A stretch of 32,414 nt of DNA from an uncultured Bacteroidaceae bacterium (GCA_934271655.1 CAKQRW010000037.1:1-32414), one strand, 5' to 3'; positions 1 through 8,570 are shown, counted from the stretch's first letter. Notes: generated from the letters alone by a model not told the origin. Translations and numbers: made by a program.

Positions 1-78
1 CCGTTTGCGGCGCTTATAGAGGACACGTGGTCTCTGATATACAAATGGCTTATTGATAATTCAGCAAACACTAAGTAG
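1..78 (+). CDS. C-terminal fragment of an unknown protein (5' truncated by window)
   Basis: Frame 1 is open from the first base to a TAG stop at 76-78 and encodes 25 residues with a natural-looking, Trp-rich amphipathic end (TWSLIYKWLIDNSANTK). Too little is visible to name a family. The stop codon lies inside the first bases of the palindromic element that follows. It may be a chance open frame, but its length to the edge and its position just before the repeat make a genuine gene end plausible. Confidence 0.4.
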   Translation, partial: PFAALIEDTWSLIYKWLIDNSANTK

Positions 79-259
79 GTGCTCATAATTATTTTTATAT
101 TTGGCGTGCTCTATCTTGAGGCAGATTTTTCTTCTGCTTGAAGGAGCTATGCGGGCATAGTGACTGATAAACAGAAGGAAAATATGACCGAGAGAGAGTG
201 CGACAAATATGGGGGCGACCTACCTTGATACTATAAAATAATTTTGAACACCTACTTAA
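73..259. repeat. 187-bp imperfect palindromic element (MITE-like or large hairpin)
   Basis: The ends are inverted repeats. TAAGTAGGTGCTCATAATTA at 73-92 matches the reverse complement of the segment ending near 259 (TAAGTAGGTGTTCAAAATTA), and the match runs for about 28 bp with few differences. The inner part is also self-complementary: TTTGGCGTGCTCT at about 100-112 faces AGAGTGCGACAAA at about 198-210, TTCTTCTG faces CAGAAGGA, and CTATGC-GG-GCATAG forms the centre near 148-161. The right arm carries about 22 extra bases. Many mismatches would become G-U pairs in RNA. No ORF is inside. Family unknown. Confidence 0.7.
239..246 (+). promoter_or_regulatory. Candidate -7 box (TAATTTTG) upstream of ygiQ-like gene
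   Basis: The sequence fits the Bacteroidota TAnnTTTG consensus and lies about 140 bp before the start of the radical SAM gene. No TTG is seen at the usual upstream spacing, and the box sits inside the right end of the palindromic element, so the match may belong to the repeat rather than to a working promoter. Confidence 0.3.
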
Positions 260-262
260 CTA

Positions 263-356
263 CTACAGCCCATATAGCTAAGTCATACAGGTCGAGCCAG
301 TTGTCTGCTCTATAGCCACTGTAGCTTCTATAGCCCCTATATTCCCCTACCTCTCT
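263..356. repeat. CTATAG-rich intergenic tract (copy 1)
   Basis: CTATAG occurs at 310-315 and 328-333, with related words (CCATATAGC, CACTGTAGC, CCCCTATATTCCCC) around it. The phrase TTCTATAGCCCCTAT also occurs in the gap before the CDF gene at about 15027-15040, and similar phrases occur after the esterase gene at about 18000-18075. Role unknown. Confidence 0.5.
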
Positions 357-389
357 CAGAATCATCAAAAACAAAAGAAAGAAAAAAAA

Positions 390-2231
390 ATGACATCACC
401 ATTTCTGCCCACCACCCGCAAAGAGATAGAGCGTCTTGGCTGGGACCACATAGACGTGATAATATTCTCTGGCGACGCCTACGTCGACCATCCATCTTTC
501 GGCATGGCTGTCATCGGCCGCATACTGGAAGCCGAAGGACTCAACGTCGCCATTGTCCCCCAGCCCGACTGGCACGGCGACTACCGCGACTTCAAGAAGC
601 TGGGCCGCCCAAGACTCTTCTTCGGCATATCACCTGGAGCCATGGACTCCATGGTCAACAAATACACCGCCAACAAGCGCCTGCGCTCTGAGGATGCCTA
701 CTCTCCCGACGGACGACACGACCTCAGGCCCGAATATCCCACCATTGTCTACACACGCATCCTCAAAGAGCTATACCCCGACGTGCCCGTAGTACTCGGC
801 GGCATCGAGGCAAGCCTGCGACGACTCACACACTACGACTATTGGCACGACCGACTTGAGAAGTGCATCCTCCGCCCTTCAGGAGCAGACCTTCTCATCT
901 ATGGCATGGGAGAGAAGCCCATCGTCTCGCTCGCACACCTGCTCATAGAGCAAGACTGCGAGATAGACACCACCATCTTCCACAACCTCATGGCGCGCTT
1001 TCCTCAGAAGCAGACGGTGTCTCTCCTTGAGAAGAAAGACATACCTGGAGGCATACGTCCCGACGACATAGTGCTGCACAGCCATGAGGAATGTCTGAAA
1101 AACAAGAAGATGCAAGCTGAAAACTTCCGCCACATCGAGGAAGAGTCAAACAAATACTCGGCGCAGCGCATACTGCAAGAGGTGGACGGACTCTACGCTG
1201 TGGTCAATCCGCCCTACCAGCCCATGAGCCAAGACGAGCTTGACCGGTCTTTCGACCTGCCATACACCCGTATGCCTCACCCTAAGTACAAGGGCAAACG
1301 CATACCAGCCTATGACATGATCAAGTTCTCAGTCAACCTGCACCGCGGCTGCTTTGGCGGATGTGCCTTCTGCACCATCTCTGCACACCAGGGAAAATTC
1401 ATCACATCTCGGAGCAAAGAGAGCATACTGAAAGAGGTGAAGGCCATAACCGAGATGCCCGACTTCAAGGGCTACCTGAGCGACCTCGGCGGTCCCTCTG
1501 CCAACATGTATGCCATGCACGGCAAGAATCTCGACATATGCCATAAGTGCAAGCGCCCATCGTGCATCAACCCCAAGGTGTGCCCCAACCTCAACACAGA
1601 CCACACCCAGCTGCTCGACATCTACCACGCTGTAGACAGTCTGCCTGGCATCAAGAAGAGCTTCATAGGCTCTGGCATACGCTATGACCTGCTTCTCCAC
1701 CAGACGGACAGTCCCAAGATTGATGCCGTAAACCGCCGATACACAGAGGAAGTCATCACGCGCCACGTGAGCGGCCGACTGAAGGTGGCTCCCGAACACA
1801 CCTCCCAGCGTGTGCTCGACCTCATGCGCAAGCCCTCTTTCCAACTCTTCTACGACTTCAAGCGCATCTTCGACGACATCAACAGACGGCATCATCTGAA
1901 GCAGCAGCTCATACCATACTTCATCAGCTCGCATCCAGGATGCACAGCTGCCGACATGGCCGAACTGGCTGTCATCACCAAAGGACTCAACTTCCAGCTT
2001 GAGCAGGTGCAGGACTTCACGCCCACACCCATGACGGTGTCGACAGAGGCATGGTACACAGGCTTTCACCCCTACACGCTTGAGCCTGTCTACTCAGCCA
2101 AGACCCAGCGCGACAAGCTGGCGCAACGCCAGTTCTTCTTCTGGTACAAGCCTTCGGAGAAGCAGAACATCATTCGCGAGCTGCGGCGCATCAATCGTCC
2201 CGACCTGATACAGAAGTTGTTCGGAAAGTAG
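390..2231 (+). CDS. YgiQ-family radical SAM protein (UPF0313)
   Basis: 613 residues, close to full length for the YgiQ family. The radical SAM signature CFGGCAFC is at residues 321-328 (C321, C325, C328), expected to bind the [4Fe-4S] cluster that cleaves S-adenosylmethionine. A second cysteine set (C384, C387, C392, C398 in ICHKCKRPSCINPKVC) fits the cysteine-rich insert typical of this family and may bind metal. The N-terminus contains the family's phrase on a Tyr-Val-Asp-His-Pro sequence near residues 31-35. The substrate of the family is not established to my knowledge. The start follows an A-rich leader, a common Bacteroidota arrangement without a Shine-Dalgarno sequence. The gene stands alone, with no partner on the same strand downstream. 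No signal peptide, so cytoplasmic. Confidence 0.93.
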   Translation: MTSPFLPTTRKEIERLGWDHIDVIIFSGDAYVDHPSFGMAVIGRILEAEGLNVAIVPQPDWHGDYRDFKKLGRPRLFFGISPGAMDSMVNKYTANKRLRSEDAYSPDGRHDLRPEYPTIVYTRILKELYPDVPVVLGGIEASLRRLTHYDYWHDRLEKCILRPSGADLLIYGMGEKPIVSLAHLLIEQDCEIDTTIFHNLMARFPQKQTVSLLEKKDIPGGIRPDDIVLHSHEECLKNKKMQAENFRHIEEESNKYSAQRILQEVDGLYAVVNPPYQPMSQDELDRSFDLPYTRMPHPKYKGKRIPAYDMIKFSVNLHRGCFGGCAFCTISAHQGKFITSRSKESILKEVKAITEMPDFKGYLSDLGGPSANMYAMHGKNLDICHKCKRPSCINPKVCPNLNTDHTQLLDIYHAVDSLPGIKKSFIGSGIRYDLLLHQTDSPKIDAVNRRYTEEVITRHVSGRLKVAPEHTSQRVLDLMRKPSFQLFYDFKRIFDDINRRHHLKQQLIPYFISSHPGCTAADMAELAVITKGLNFQLEQVQDFTPTPMTVSTEAWYTGFHPYTLEPVYSAKTQRDKLAQRQFFFWYKPSEKQNIIRELRRINRPDLIQKLFGK

Positions 2232-2600
2232 ATTTTCCGGGGTCAGCGGATGTTCCTGGTTGGTGACTGATGAATAATCATGACTTTTGCCCTTGCAGGG
2301 CGAGGCATGCATTACCTCACGGCAATGCATCAAGGGTGTCGCTTCATTTGTCCGGAGCCATGTGTGGGTCATTTGACTTTCAGCTTGCCCTGGATGTAGC
2401 CATGATTCTTTCTGAATACGGACTGGGCTGACTGAGCTGATTCTTTTAACCGCACAGGTTGAAAATTTTCAAACCGTCAAACTTGTGCTGAATCTGTTCT
2501 TCTTGACCATGCCACACGCTGTGACAAACCCTAAAAGTGCTGCCTGAAGGCATGGAAAATGGTGTTGCGCGACATGCGCAAGTCTTGCACAAAGGGACAG

Positions 2601-2719
2601 AAGGGACAGAAGTGACAAAGGGACAAAGGGACAAAACATAGTAAAAAGTAATAAAATAAGCATTTTAGACTAATTTGACAAGGATATGTCCCTTGTCCCT
2701 TTGTCACTTCTGTCCCTTT
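2601..2719. repeat. Long inverted repeat built from GGGACA(A/G)A units
   Basis: The left arm 2601-2633 consists of short units (GGGACAGAA, GTGACAAA, GGGACAAA). Its reverse complement lies at 2687-2719, giving about 32 pairs with one bulge. The arms are separated by about 53 A/T-rich bases. The left arm extends a further repeated unit outward. A transcript from either strand would form a very stable stem. It lacks the short loop and T-run of a simple terminator. Role unknown; a degenerate mobile palindrome or a structured RNA are both possible. Confidence 0.75.
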
Positions 2720-2750
2720 CTCCTTTTTGGTCTTTGTTTGGAGGGTAAGA

Positions 2751-3020
2751 CATATTGCAGATGCCGTGATGGCAAGGAGGAGCCTGATTCATCAGACAGC
2801 GTGTCGTGTCTGTAAAGCCTGATGGTCGAGTATTACTGCATTCGTCATGTATAGACTATTGATGACTTGGCGAACATGGTATCCCACCCTGCTTTTCAGG
2901 CCTTGCGATACACTATGCCCTCCGCATCCGTCATCCTAAGATTTGCATATCTTTATCCTAAGGCTTGCGTATCGCTATCCTGCACTTTGTGCATCGTCAT
3001 CCTAAGGCTTGTGCATCTGT
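2751..3020. repeat. Dispersed intergenic repeat, copy A
   Basis: Collinear with 29871-30120. Shared words in the same order and spacing include ATTGC(A/G)GATGC, GTGGCAA-like text, CTGATTCATCAGA (2784-2796), GTCTGTAAA (2808-2816), GCATTC, ATTGATGA, CCTTGC(A/G)AT and then about 22-bp units of the type CGTCATCCTAAGRTTTGCAT (2926-3016). The core CTGAT-TC-ATCAG is itself a dyad. Both copies lie just beyond the 3' end of a minus-strand gene and in the same orientation. Confidence 0.65.
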
Positions 3021-3103
3021 ATATTTACAACATATTCAACAGTCGCCAACCAGGAAAACCGCTGCCCCATTTTCTGCCCAACCGTCTTGACACAGTACAA
3101 AGA

Positions 3104-3149
3104 AACGAATGCAGCCGTGTTCCTAAATTGAAACACGGCTGCATTCGTT
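3104..3149. terminator. Perfect 18-bp hairpin, probable (bidirectional) terminator after susD
   Basis: AACGAATGCAGCCGTGTT (3104-3121) pairs fully with AACACGGCTGCATTCGTT (3132-3149) around a 10-base loop. On the minus strand the stem is followed by TTTCTTTGTACTG, which is fairly U-rich, so it could end the susC-susD transcript about 150 bases past the susD stop. On the plus strand it is followed by ATTTATTATAT. Confidence 0.65.
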
Positions 3150-3163
3150 ATTTATTATATGTA

Positions 3164-3216
3164 CCTTCTGTTCTGAACGAAAGATTGCCTTCTGTCTTGA
3201 ACGAAAGATTGCCTTC
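3164..3216. repeat. Two 24-bp direct repeats
   Basis: CCTTCTGTTCTGAACGAAAG... (3164-3187) is followed at once by a nearly identical unit (3188-3211) and a partial third (CCTTC). Intergenic, role unknown. Confidence 0.7.
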
Positions 3217-3270
3217 AAAATTATCCTATAGATAGTTATTCCAATACCAAGGCAGCAGTAGACATCCTTT

Positions 3271-3297
3271 TATAGAATAATTTTGAGCACCCACTCA
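3271..3297. repeat. Dispersed 27-bp motif, copy directly after susD
   Basis: TATAGAATAATTTTGAGCAC and the following CCCACTCA match the ends of the 73-259 palindrome and the motif at 16280-16308. Read on the minus strand it begins immediately at the susD stop codon, as the copy at 73 does for the partial gene there. The plus-strand sequence includes TAATTTTG, a promoter-like box pointing into susD antisense. Confidence 0.6.
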
Positions 3298-4881
3298 TCA
3301 TTCATTAGTGAACATATCCCTCTCACCGTCAGGAATGATCCACTTCCATCCGTTGTTGTCCTCAGGATTGATGGTCACAGCAAAAGCCGTAGGGAAGTTG
3401 CCGCCTGCAGCAGCTGTGCGGCGCACTATAGGCAGTCCCCAACGCTTGTAGTTGAACCAATCGTGTCCCTCGCCCCACAGCTCTATGCGGTTGTACAGGC
3501 GCACCTCCTCAAGCAAGTCACTACCAGTCTTAGTGCAGGCGTAGTCAGCGTCCCTGCCAGATGTCTTGTTAAGCTCAACGAGAAGATTTCGCGCATCCTG
3601 CTCACGATCCGCACCCATGTGGCAATAAGCCTCTGCCTCAATGAGATACATCTCTGAAGAGCGGAAGATGTTCAGCTCGCCCACACCTGGAGAATATTTT
3701 GCCTGATGCTTATACTGCATGTACGCAAAGACATAACTCTTCAACGTGCCATTGTCAACATACATCTTATTGGCATACTCATTGATAGCTCTTGCACGGA
3801 GAGCCGCCTGGCCATAATTGTTTGACGCTGTATAGGCATCGTCCTTAGGGTCAAGGAACATGCCACGTCTCACATCCGTAGCAGGTATCCTGTCATAGAG
3901 TTCCTTGCTGATGCTGGCTGGCCTTGACAAGAAACTTGAGAATGGAGAGTTTGAGCCTTCATACGCGAAGAACTGGTAATAGAACAGCGACTCCTGCTCA
4001 TCGCTGTACGCGCTCCATATCCACTCCTGGTTAGGCTGATTGAAACCGCCATTGACATATTCGTCAGCGCTCATCAGCGGATAGCCCTCGCGCGCCAGCT
4101 TGGCATACTGCGCAGCTGTAGCCCAGTCCTCACGGTTGAGGGCGGCACGCGCATAGGTAGCATATGCCACATTGATGTTAGGCAGATAGTTGCATCCCTG
4201 CTTCCTGTCCTTGCCCGATTTCTTATAGAGCTCTATGGCATCGTCCAGGTCCTGATAGATCTGCTTGTAGCAGTCGGCCAGCGAAGCCACAGGCAGCACG
4301 TCTGTAGATGGTGTGAGACGCAGCACCACAGCCTCAGTCTTTCCGTTGTCGCTGTTCATCCAGCGGTCGCCATAGAGCTGCACCAGCATCATGTAGCTGT
4401 AGGCGCGGAATGTGAGAGCCTCAGCCTTTAGGAAATATTTATCATAGAGGTCGCCCGAAGCATTGTCTACCGCAGGAATGATATTGTTGGCATTGCTGAT
4501 GATGCTGTAGTAATAGTGCCATGGATATATATCATAAAGAGCAGTTGGGTCCTGCATCTTAGTGCCGTTGACAATGAAAGCAAGAGCTGTGTAGTTGTTG
4601 CGCATATAGTCATTGCCGAGGAAGTTGCCATACCATGTCTTGATAGTTCCCTCGCCATTATACTTGTTGTCTTTCTTAGTCTGTCCAGCGCCCTCCACAT
4701 GATACTGCATGGACATCAGCTTTGACATGCCGTTGACAGCCTTGGCAATGGAAGTGGTAGAACTAAGCACGTCCGCCTTATCCAGCCCCGAGCCTTGCTG
4801 CACATCGAGATAGTCCGAACTGCACGAAGCGTTAAGGAGAAGCGCTCCTGCCACAGCAAGCGTATATAATGTTCTTTTCAT
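3298..4881 (-). CDS. SusD/RagB-family outer-membrane nutrient-binding lipoprotein
   Basis: The start is placed at 4881, giving MKRTLYTLAVAGALLLNASC, a clear lipoprotein signal with the acylated cysteine at residue 20; the frame is open further upstream to 4953 but that extension has no signal character. About 527 residues, a normal SusD length. The family's hallmarks are visible: helical repeats beginning near LTFRAYSYMMLVQLYGDRW, the NPxxE-like loop region, and the C-terminal end NRIELWGEGHDWFNYKRWG. SusD proteins cap the SusC barrel at the cell surface and bind ligands, usually glycans. It follows susC on the same strand after a 279-base spacer with tandem repeats. No glycoside hydrolase or regulator is adjacent, so the ligand cannot be inferred. 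Confidence 0.93.
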   Translation of the reverse strand: MKRTLYTLAVAGALLLNASCSSDYLDVQQGSGLDKADVLSSTTSIAKAVNGMSKLMSMQYHVEGAGQTKKDNKYNGEGTIKTWYGNFLGNDYMRNNYTALAFIVNGTKMQDPTALYDIYPWHYYYSIISNANNIIPAVDNASGDLYDKYFLKAEALTFRAYSYMMLVQLYGDRWMNSDNGKTEAVVLRLTPSTDVLPVASLADCYKQIYQDLDDAIELYKKSGKDRKQGCNYLPNINVAYATYARAALNREDWATAAQYAKLAREGYPLMSADEYVNGGFNQPNQEWIWSAYSDEQESLFYYQFFAYEGSNSPFSSFLSRPASISKELYDRIPATDVRRGMFLDPKDDAYTASNNYGQAALRARAINEYANKMYVDNGTLKSYVFAYMQYKHQAKYSPGVGELNIFRSSEMYLIEAEAYCHMGADREQDARNLLVELNKTSGRDADYACTKTGSDLLEEVRLYNRIELWGEGHDWFNYKRWGLPIVRRTAAAGGNFPTAFAVTINPEDNNGWKWIIPDGERDMFTNE

Positions 4882-4970
4882 CCGAAAATGTTTTAAATGT
4901 TTCTTTATATCCTTTTTATTGATGATGACACAAAGCTCCATCTGCATTGGCAAACATTAGAGCATGTACA

Positions 4971-5102
4971 ACTGACGAATACTCGATTGTCCAATATTCG
5001 ATGTCGAATGCTACACTGACGAACACTCGATTGTCAAATATTCGATGTCGAATGCTATACTGACGAACACTCGATTGTCAAATACTCGATGTCGAATGCT
5101 CA
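4971..5102. repeat. Three 44-bp tandem repeats between susC and susD
   Basis: Units start at 4971, 5015 and 5059 (ACTGACGAACACTCGATTGT...). Each unit looks like a dimer of two related 22-bp halves: CACTCGATTGTC in one half resembles TATTCGATGTCG in the other. The second half contains the dyad TTCGA-TG-TCGAA. The array lies in the spacer of the susC-susD transcript, so it would be present in the mRNA, where it might affect processing or the ratio of the two products. Confidence 0.85.
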
Positions 5103-5160
5103 TGCTAATGAGACGGACATCACTTTGAGCCTTATCACTATGAATCAAATCTGCATCAGC

Positions 5161-8100
5161 TTAGAGCTTCACGTTCAGTCCCACGGTGAACACCCTTGGT
5201 GTAGAAGTGAGCACGGTGTGGTAGCCCGAGTAGTTCTGCTGTGGGTCCAGGCCCTTGCGCTTAGCAGACACGAAGAGGTTCTCGCAAGAGAGGCTGACAC
5301 GCACCCCCTCCAGACTCAGCTTGCTCACCCACTGCTTCGGGAGGTCATAGCCGAGATAGATGTTCTTCAGCGCGATATAGTTGCCGCTGACGAGCCATCG
5401 AGACGACTGTGCGTTGTTGTCGTCAGACGTGTAGCTGTTGATCTGCGGTATGCCGTCCTTCCAGATGCGGTCAGGCGATTCCTCTGTCATGCCCTCAGGC
5501 ACGCCATTCCACGACTTGGCTATGTCGGCATGGTAGCTGTGGGGCGATGTGGAAGAAGACATCAGCTCCTTATACACAGCATCGTAAATCTTGGCTCCAA
5601 GCGAGTAAGTGAAGAGAGCAGAGAAAGTGAGCGACTTGTAGCTTACTGTAGGCCCGAAGCTGCCATACACCTTCGGCATGCCCGAGCCATGATGCTCCTT
5701 GAGCGCATGAGCCACCGTGTTGACATAGTACTGTCCGCCTATGCACACCGCCTCCTTAGAGATGTCGGCACCATCAGGATTGCCGGCCAAGACAGCTCCC
5801 TCTGCGTCCACCACCTTATACAGGTCCATGTCGGCCTTGTAGAGAGCCTTGCCCGTCATCTGGTCCACACCCACATAGGAGTAGAGCCAGTAGTCGTACA
5901 TGCTCTTGCCCTCGTCTATGCGGTAGAGACCTGTTATGATGCCTTCCTTGTTATCGTCTGGCAGGCGAGTGACCTTGTTCTTGATGAAAGTGGCGTTGGC
6001 CGACATATTGACCTTCCAGTCCTTGTTGCGGAAGATGTCCACATCTGAGCCAATCTCAAATCCCCTGTTGGAGATAGAGCCTATGTTTTTTGTCACAGAA
6101 GAGTAGAAATCATTGTATGCGCCTGTGCCTCCAGCCGAGATAGGATTATACACGCTGAAGATAAGGTCTTTTGTCTTCTTGTCGAAATATTCCATGCTGA
6201 CATTCCAGCGGTCGAAGAGACGCGTCTCCAGAGCGAAGTCGAACGAGCGCACCTTCTCCCATGTCAGTTTGTCATTTCCCAGCTGATGTATGATGTAGGC
6301 TGGTTGGCCGCCATTGGACATTATGAAATACGTGGCGTCATATTCATTATAGCTCACAGCCGCATCGTTGCCCACAAAGCCATAGTCGCCACGGAGCACC
6401 AGAGAGTTGACCCACTCCACTGGACGCATGAATGCCTCTTCAGACACTACCCAGTTGGCTCCCACGCTGCCGAATGTGCCCCAGCGATGTCCTTTGGCAA
6501 AGCGTGACGAGCCGTCGCGGCGCAGATTGCCCTCCAGGTTGTAGCGGTTCATGTAGTTGTATCTCATTCGCGCCAGATAGCTCTCTGTGCGGTGCGTGTT
6601 GCTTGTGCCCGTCATATTCTCTATTGTGGAATACTGCGACATGTCGGTAGAGCCAAACACAGACTCGTTGCTCTTGATGAGGTATGAGTACTCACGCTTG
6701 TACTGGTAGTTCTCATGTCCCAGCATCACGTCGAGCGTGTGTTCTCCAAATGAGTGGTTCCATCGCAGCTGCTGCTGGAAGCTGTGCGTGCGGAACTCAT
6801 AGTCCGTCTTTTGCAGGCGTCCGTTGACACTTGCTGTAGAGCCCACCAGCGAGTTGTAGTAGTTGGTGTACTTCATGTCGCGCAGATTGATGTCGCCCTT
6901 CACCGTGAAAGTGAAGTCGCTGAGGAACTTGATGTCGGCATAGGCAATGGCCTGCATCGTGTGTCGTCTCGACATCTTTTTGTTAAGCGAATTTTCCCAC
7001 AGTATGTTTGAGCCGGCATACTGCGTGCGTGTCTCCACATTGTTGCCGTCGGCATCCACATACGAGCCGGTGTCATACTGCTTGCCGCCGTAGCTGTCGA
7101 GCAGGTAGCTGCCATCAGCGCCGTGCAGATGCACAGGATATATCGGAGCCATGTAACGTCCCACGCGGAACACATTCTGGAGCGACTGCTCGCCATCGTC
7201 AGCATAGTCGCGGTTCTGGTAGCTGCCAGACAGAGCCATGCCAGCCTTCAGCCAGTCAGCAGGACGCACGTTCACGTTGAGTCGTCCAGTCAGACGGTCG
7301 TAGTCGGAGTTGTGCAGGTAGCCCTGCTCATTGAGGTCACTCACAGAGAAGTATACATCGCTGGCAGACGTTGCCTGGCTGCCGCTGAAGCTGTAAGACT
7401 GGCGGTAGCCCGTGCGTGTGCCCTGGTCCATCCAGTCGAGGTCACCGGCATAGCCAGAGAGCACCTGCGTGCCGCTGGTCAGTCTGCCGTTCTCATCGAA
7501 GAGCTCATCGACCGGCTTGTTGAATATATTCAGCTTGAGTTCGTCAGAAATGAGGTGAGAGCTTGCGTAGGCATTGGCGTCAGCCTGAGCCACATCGGGA
7601 TGGCTCGTCATGTAGGAGTTGCGCAGGCTGAGCCAGCTCGCTTCCATGTAGCGTGACGGGCCCAGAGTCTTGTAGTCTCCTATGGCGCGCGAGTATGAGC
7701 CTTGCGTCATCTTGAGGTCAAACTTCATCTTGGTGCCCTTGCCGCGCTTGGTGGTGATGAGCACCACTCCGTTGGCTGCCCTGTTGCCGTAGAGAGCTGC
7801 CGACGCAGCATCCTTCAGCACAGAGATGCTCTCTATGTCGTCGGGGTTGATGTCCACGGTGTTGTCGCCAAGAGTCACTCCGTCCACTATGTATAGAGGC
7901 GCGCTGTTGTTGAGTCCGTTCACCGTGCCGTAGCCACGAACATACACATTTGGAGCCATGGCTCCTGGCATGCCCAGAGTGTTGGATATGTACACACCTG
8001 GCATGATTCCCTCAAGAGCCGCCAGTCCGTCAGAAGTGGGATGCTTCTCTATCACGTCGCTTCCCACCTGCGACACGGCGCCAGTCACAGCCGTCTTCTT

Positions 8101-8232
8101 TGCAGAGCCATAAGCCACCTGCACCACGATGCTGTCGAGCTGACCTCCATATATTTCCTGAGCCGACATCTCACCGACTCCAAAGAATGCCTGCGCTGCA
8201 AGCACCATTGACCATTTCTTGTATTCTTTCAT
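5161..8232 (-). CDS. SusC/RagA-family TonB-dependent outer-membrane transporter
   Basis: 1023 residues. A signal peptide ends near residue 24 (MSAQ). A SusC-type lead-in DSIVVQVAYGSAKKTAVTGA (residues 33-52) is followed by the plug with the conserved phrases VRGYGT, PLYIVDGV, INPDDIESISVLKDAASAAL and ANGVVLITTKRGK. The rest is a beta-barrel ending in a strand finishing VGLNVKL. Unlike many SusC proteins it has no carboxypeptidase-like domain between signal peptide and plug, so the N-terminus is short. SusC imports the ligand held by SusD using TonB energy. The start at 8232 fits a promoter at 8262-8290. Upstream, and divergent, lies the HD-GYP-like gene array. The ligand is unknown. Confidence 0.95.
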   Translation of the reverse strand: MKEYKKWSMVLAAQAFFGVGEMSAQEIYGGQLDSIVVQVAYGSAKKTAVTGAVSQVGSDVIEKHPTSDGLAALEGIMPGVYISNTLGMPGAMAPNVYVRGYGTVNGLNNSAPLYIVDGVTLGDNTVDINPDDIESISVLKDAASAALYGNRAANGVVLITTKRGKGTKMKFDLKMTQGSYSRAIGDYKTLGPSRYMEASWLSLRNSYMTSHPDVAQADANAYASSHLISDELKLNIFNKPVDELFDENGRLTSGTQVLSGYAGDLDWMDQGTRTGYRQSYSFSGSQATSASDVYFSVSDLNEQGYLHNSDYDRLTGRLNVNVRPADWLKAGMALSGSYQNRDYADDGEQSLQNVFRVGRYMAPIYPVHLHGADGSYLLDSYGGKQYDTGSYVDADGNNVETRTQYAGSNILWENSLNKKMSRRHTMQAIAYADIKFLSDFTFTVKGDINLRDMKYTNYYNSLVGSTASVNGRLQKTDYEFRTHSFQQQLRWNHSFGEHTLDVMLGHENYQYKREYSYLIKSNESVFGSTDMSQYSTIENMTGTSNTHRTESYLARMRYNYMNRYNLEGNLRRDGSSRFAKGHRWGTFGSVGANWVVSEEAFMRPVEWVNSLVLRGDYGFVGNDAAVSYNEYDATYFIMSNGGQPAYIIHQLGNDKLTWEKVRSFDFALETRLFDRWNVSMEYFDKKTKDLIFSVYNPISAGGTGAYNDFYSSVTKNIGSISNRGFEIGSDVDIFRNKDWKVNMSANATFIKNKVTRLPDDNKEGIITGLYRIDEGKSMYDYWLYSYVGVDQMTGKALYKADMDLYKVVDAEGAVLAGNPDGADISKEAVCIGGQYYVNTVAHALKEHHGSGMPKVYGSFGPTVSYKSLTFSALFTYSLGAKIYDAVYKELMSSSTSPHSYHADIAKSWNGVPEGMTEESPDRIWKDGIPQINSYTSDDNNAQSSRWLVSGNYIALKNIYLGYDLPKQWVSKLSLEGVRVSLSCENLFVSAKRKGLDPQQNYSGYHTVLTSTPRVFTVGLNVKL

Positions 8233-8261
8233 TTACTCACTGGTTTTATTCATACTGCCGA

Positions 8262-8290
8262 CAAAGATACAACACTTTTTCATAAAACAA
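8262..8290 (-). promoter_or_regulatory. Promoter of the susC-susD operon
   Basis: On the minus strand TTG (8290-8288) is followed after 18 bases by TATCTTTG (8269-8262), matching the Bacteroidota TTG...TAnnTTTG arrangement. This predicts a start of transcription near 8255 and a leader of about 25 bases before the susC start. Confidence 0.7.
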
Positions 8291-8353
8291 GGTCACATAT
8301 TTAAAATAATCAAAAAAAACATTCTTTTTAGTTCCCTTATCAAGATTTTTTTG

Positions 8354-8361
8354 TATTTTTG
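8354..8361 (+). promoter_or_regulatory. Candidate -7 box (TATTTTTG) for the HD-GYP array
   Basis: The box matches TAnnTTTG on the plus strand in the divergent gap between susC and the first HD-GYP-like gene. It would give a leader of about 200 bases. No clear TTG is found at the right distance upstream, so this is tentative. The rest of the 339-bp gap shows nothing else I can name. Confidence 0.4.
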
Positions 8362-8570
8362 TATGTCGGACAAGACAATTTGTTGAAAGTTGTATACAAT
8401 ATAGCCAACGGCACTCTCTGGACAGAATGCAGGCATGAAAACGACAAAAGCAAGCATCTGGCTGTATAAAACAGCTGAGTGCAAGCAACAAAGAGGCCCA
8501 CAAGGCAACAAAAGATGACAACATGCACGCTGTGCAGAAGGATACACCACGAGGCATTTAGATACACAAC

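Larger units (their letters stand above)
2232..3297. other. Gene-free, repeat-rich interval between ygiQ-like gene and susD
   Basis: No convincing gene is seen in about 1.07 kb. It holds, in order: a possible hairpin at 2290-2336 (CCCTTG...CAAGGG enclosing ATGCATT...AATGCAT), a large inverted repeat (2601-2719), a dispersed repeat copy ending in 22-bp units (2751-3016), a perfect hairpin (3104-3149), two 24-bp direct repeats (3164-3216) and a dispersed short motif (3271-3297). The longest open frame (2867-3235) runs through the repeats and has no protein-like features. Confidence 0.75.

Noticed and set aside
73..259. Riboswitch or standard terminator
   Set aside because: The length and near-complete self-complementarity do not match a riboswitch class I know, and there is no terminal T-run.
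2867..3235. 122-codon frame in the repeat-rich gap
   Set aside because: It is produced by reading through the 22-bp and 24-bp repeats and the hairpin; composition is not protein-like.
5089..6048. 319-codon plus-strand frame opposite susC
   Set aside because: Antisense to a well-supported TonB-dependent transporter and without protein-like features.
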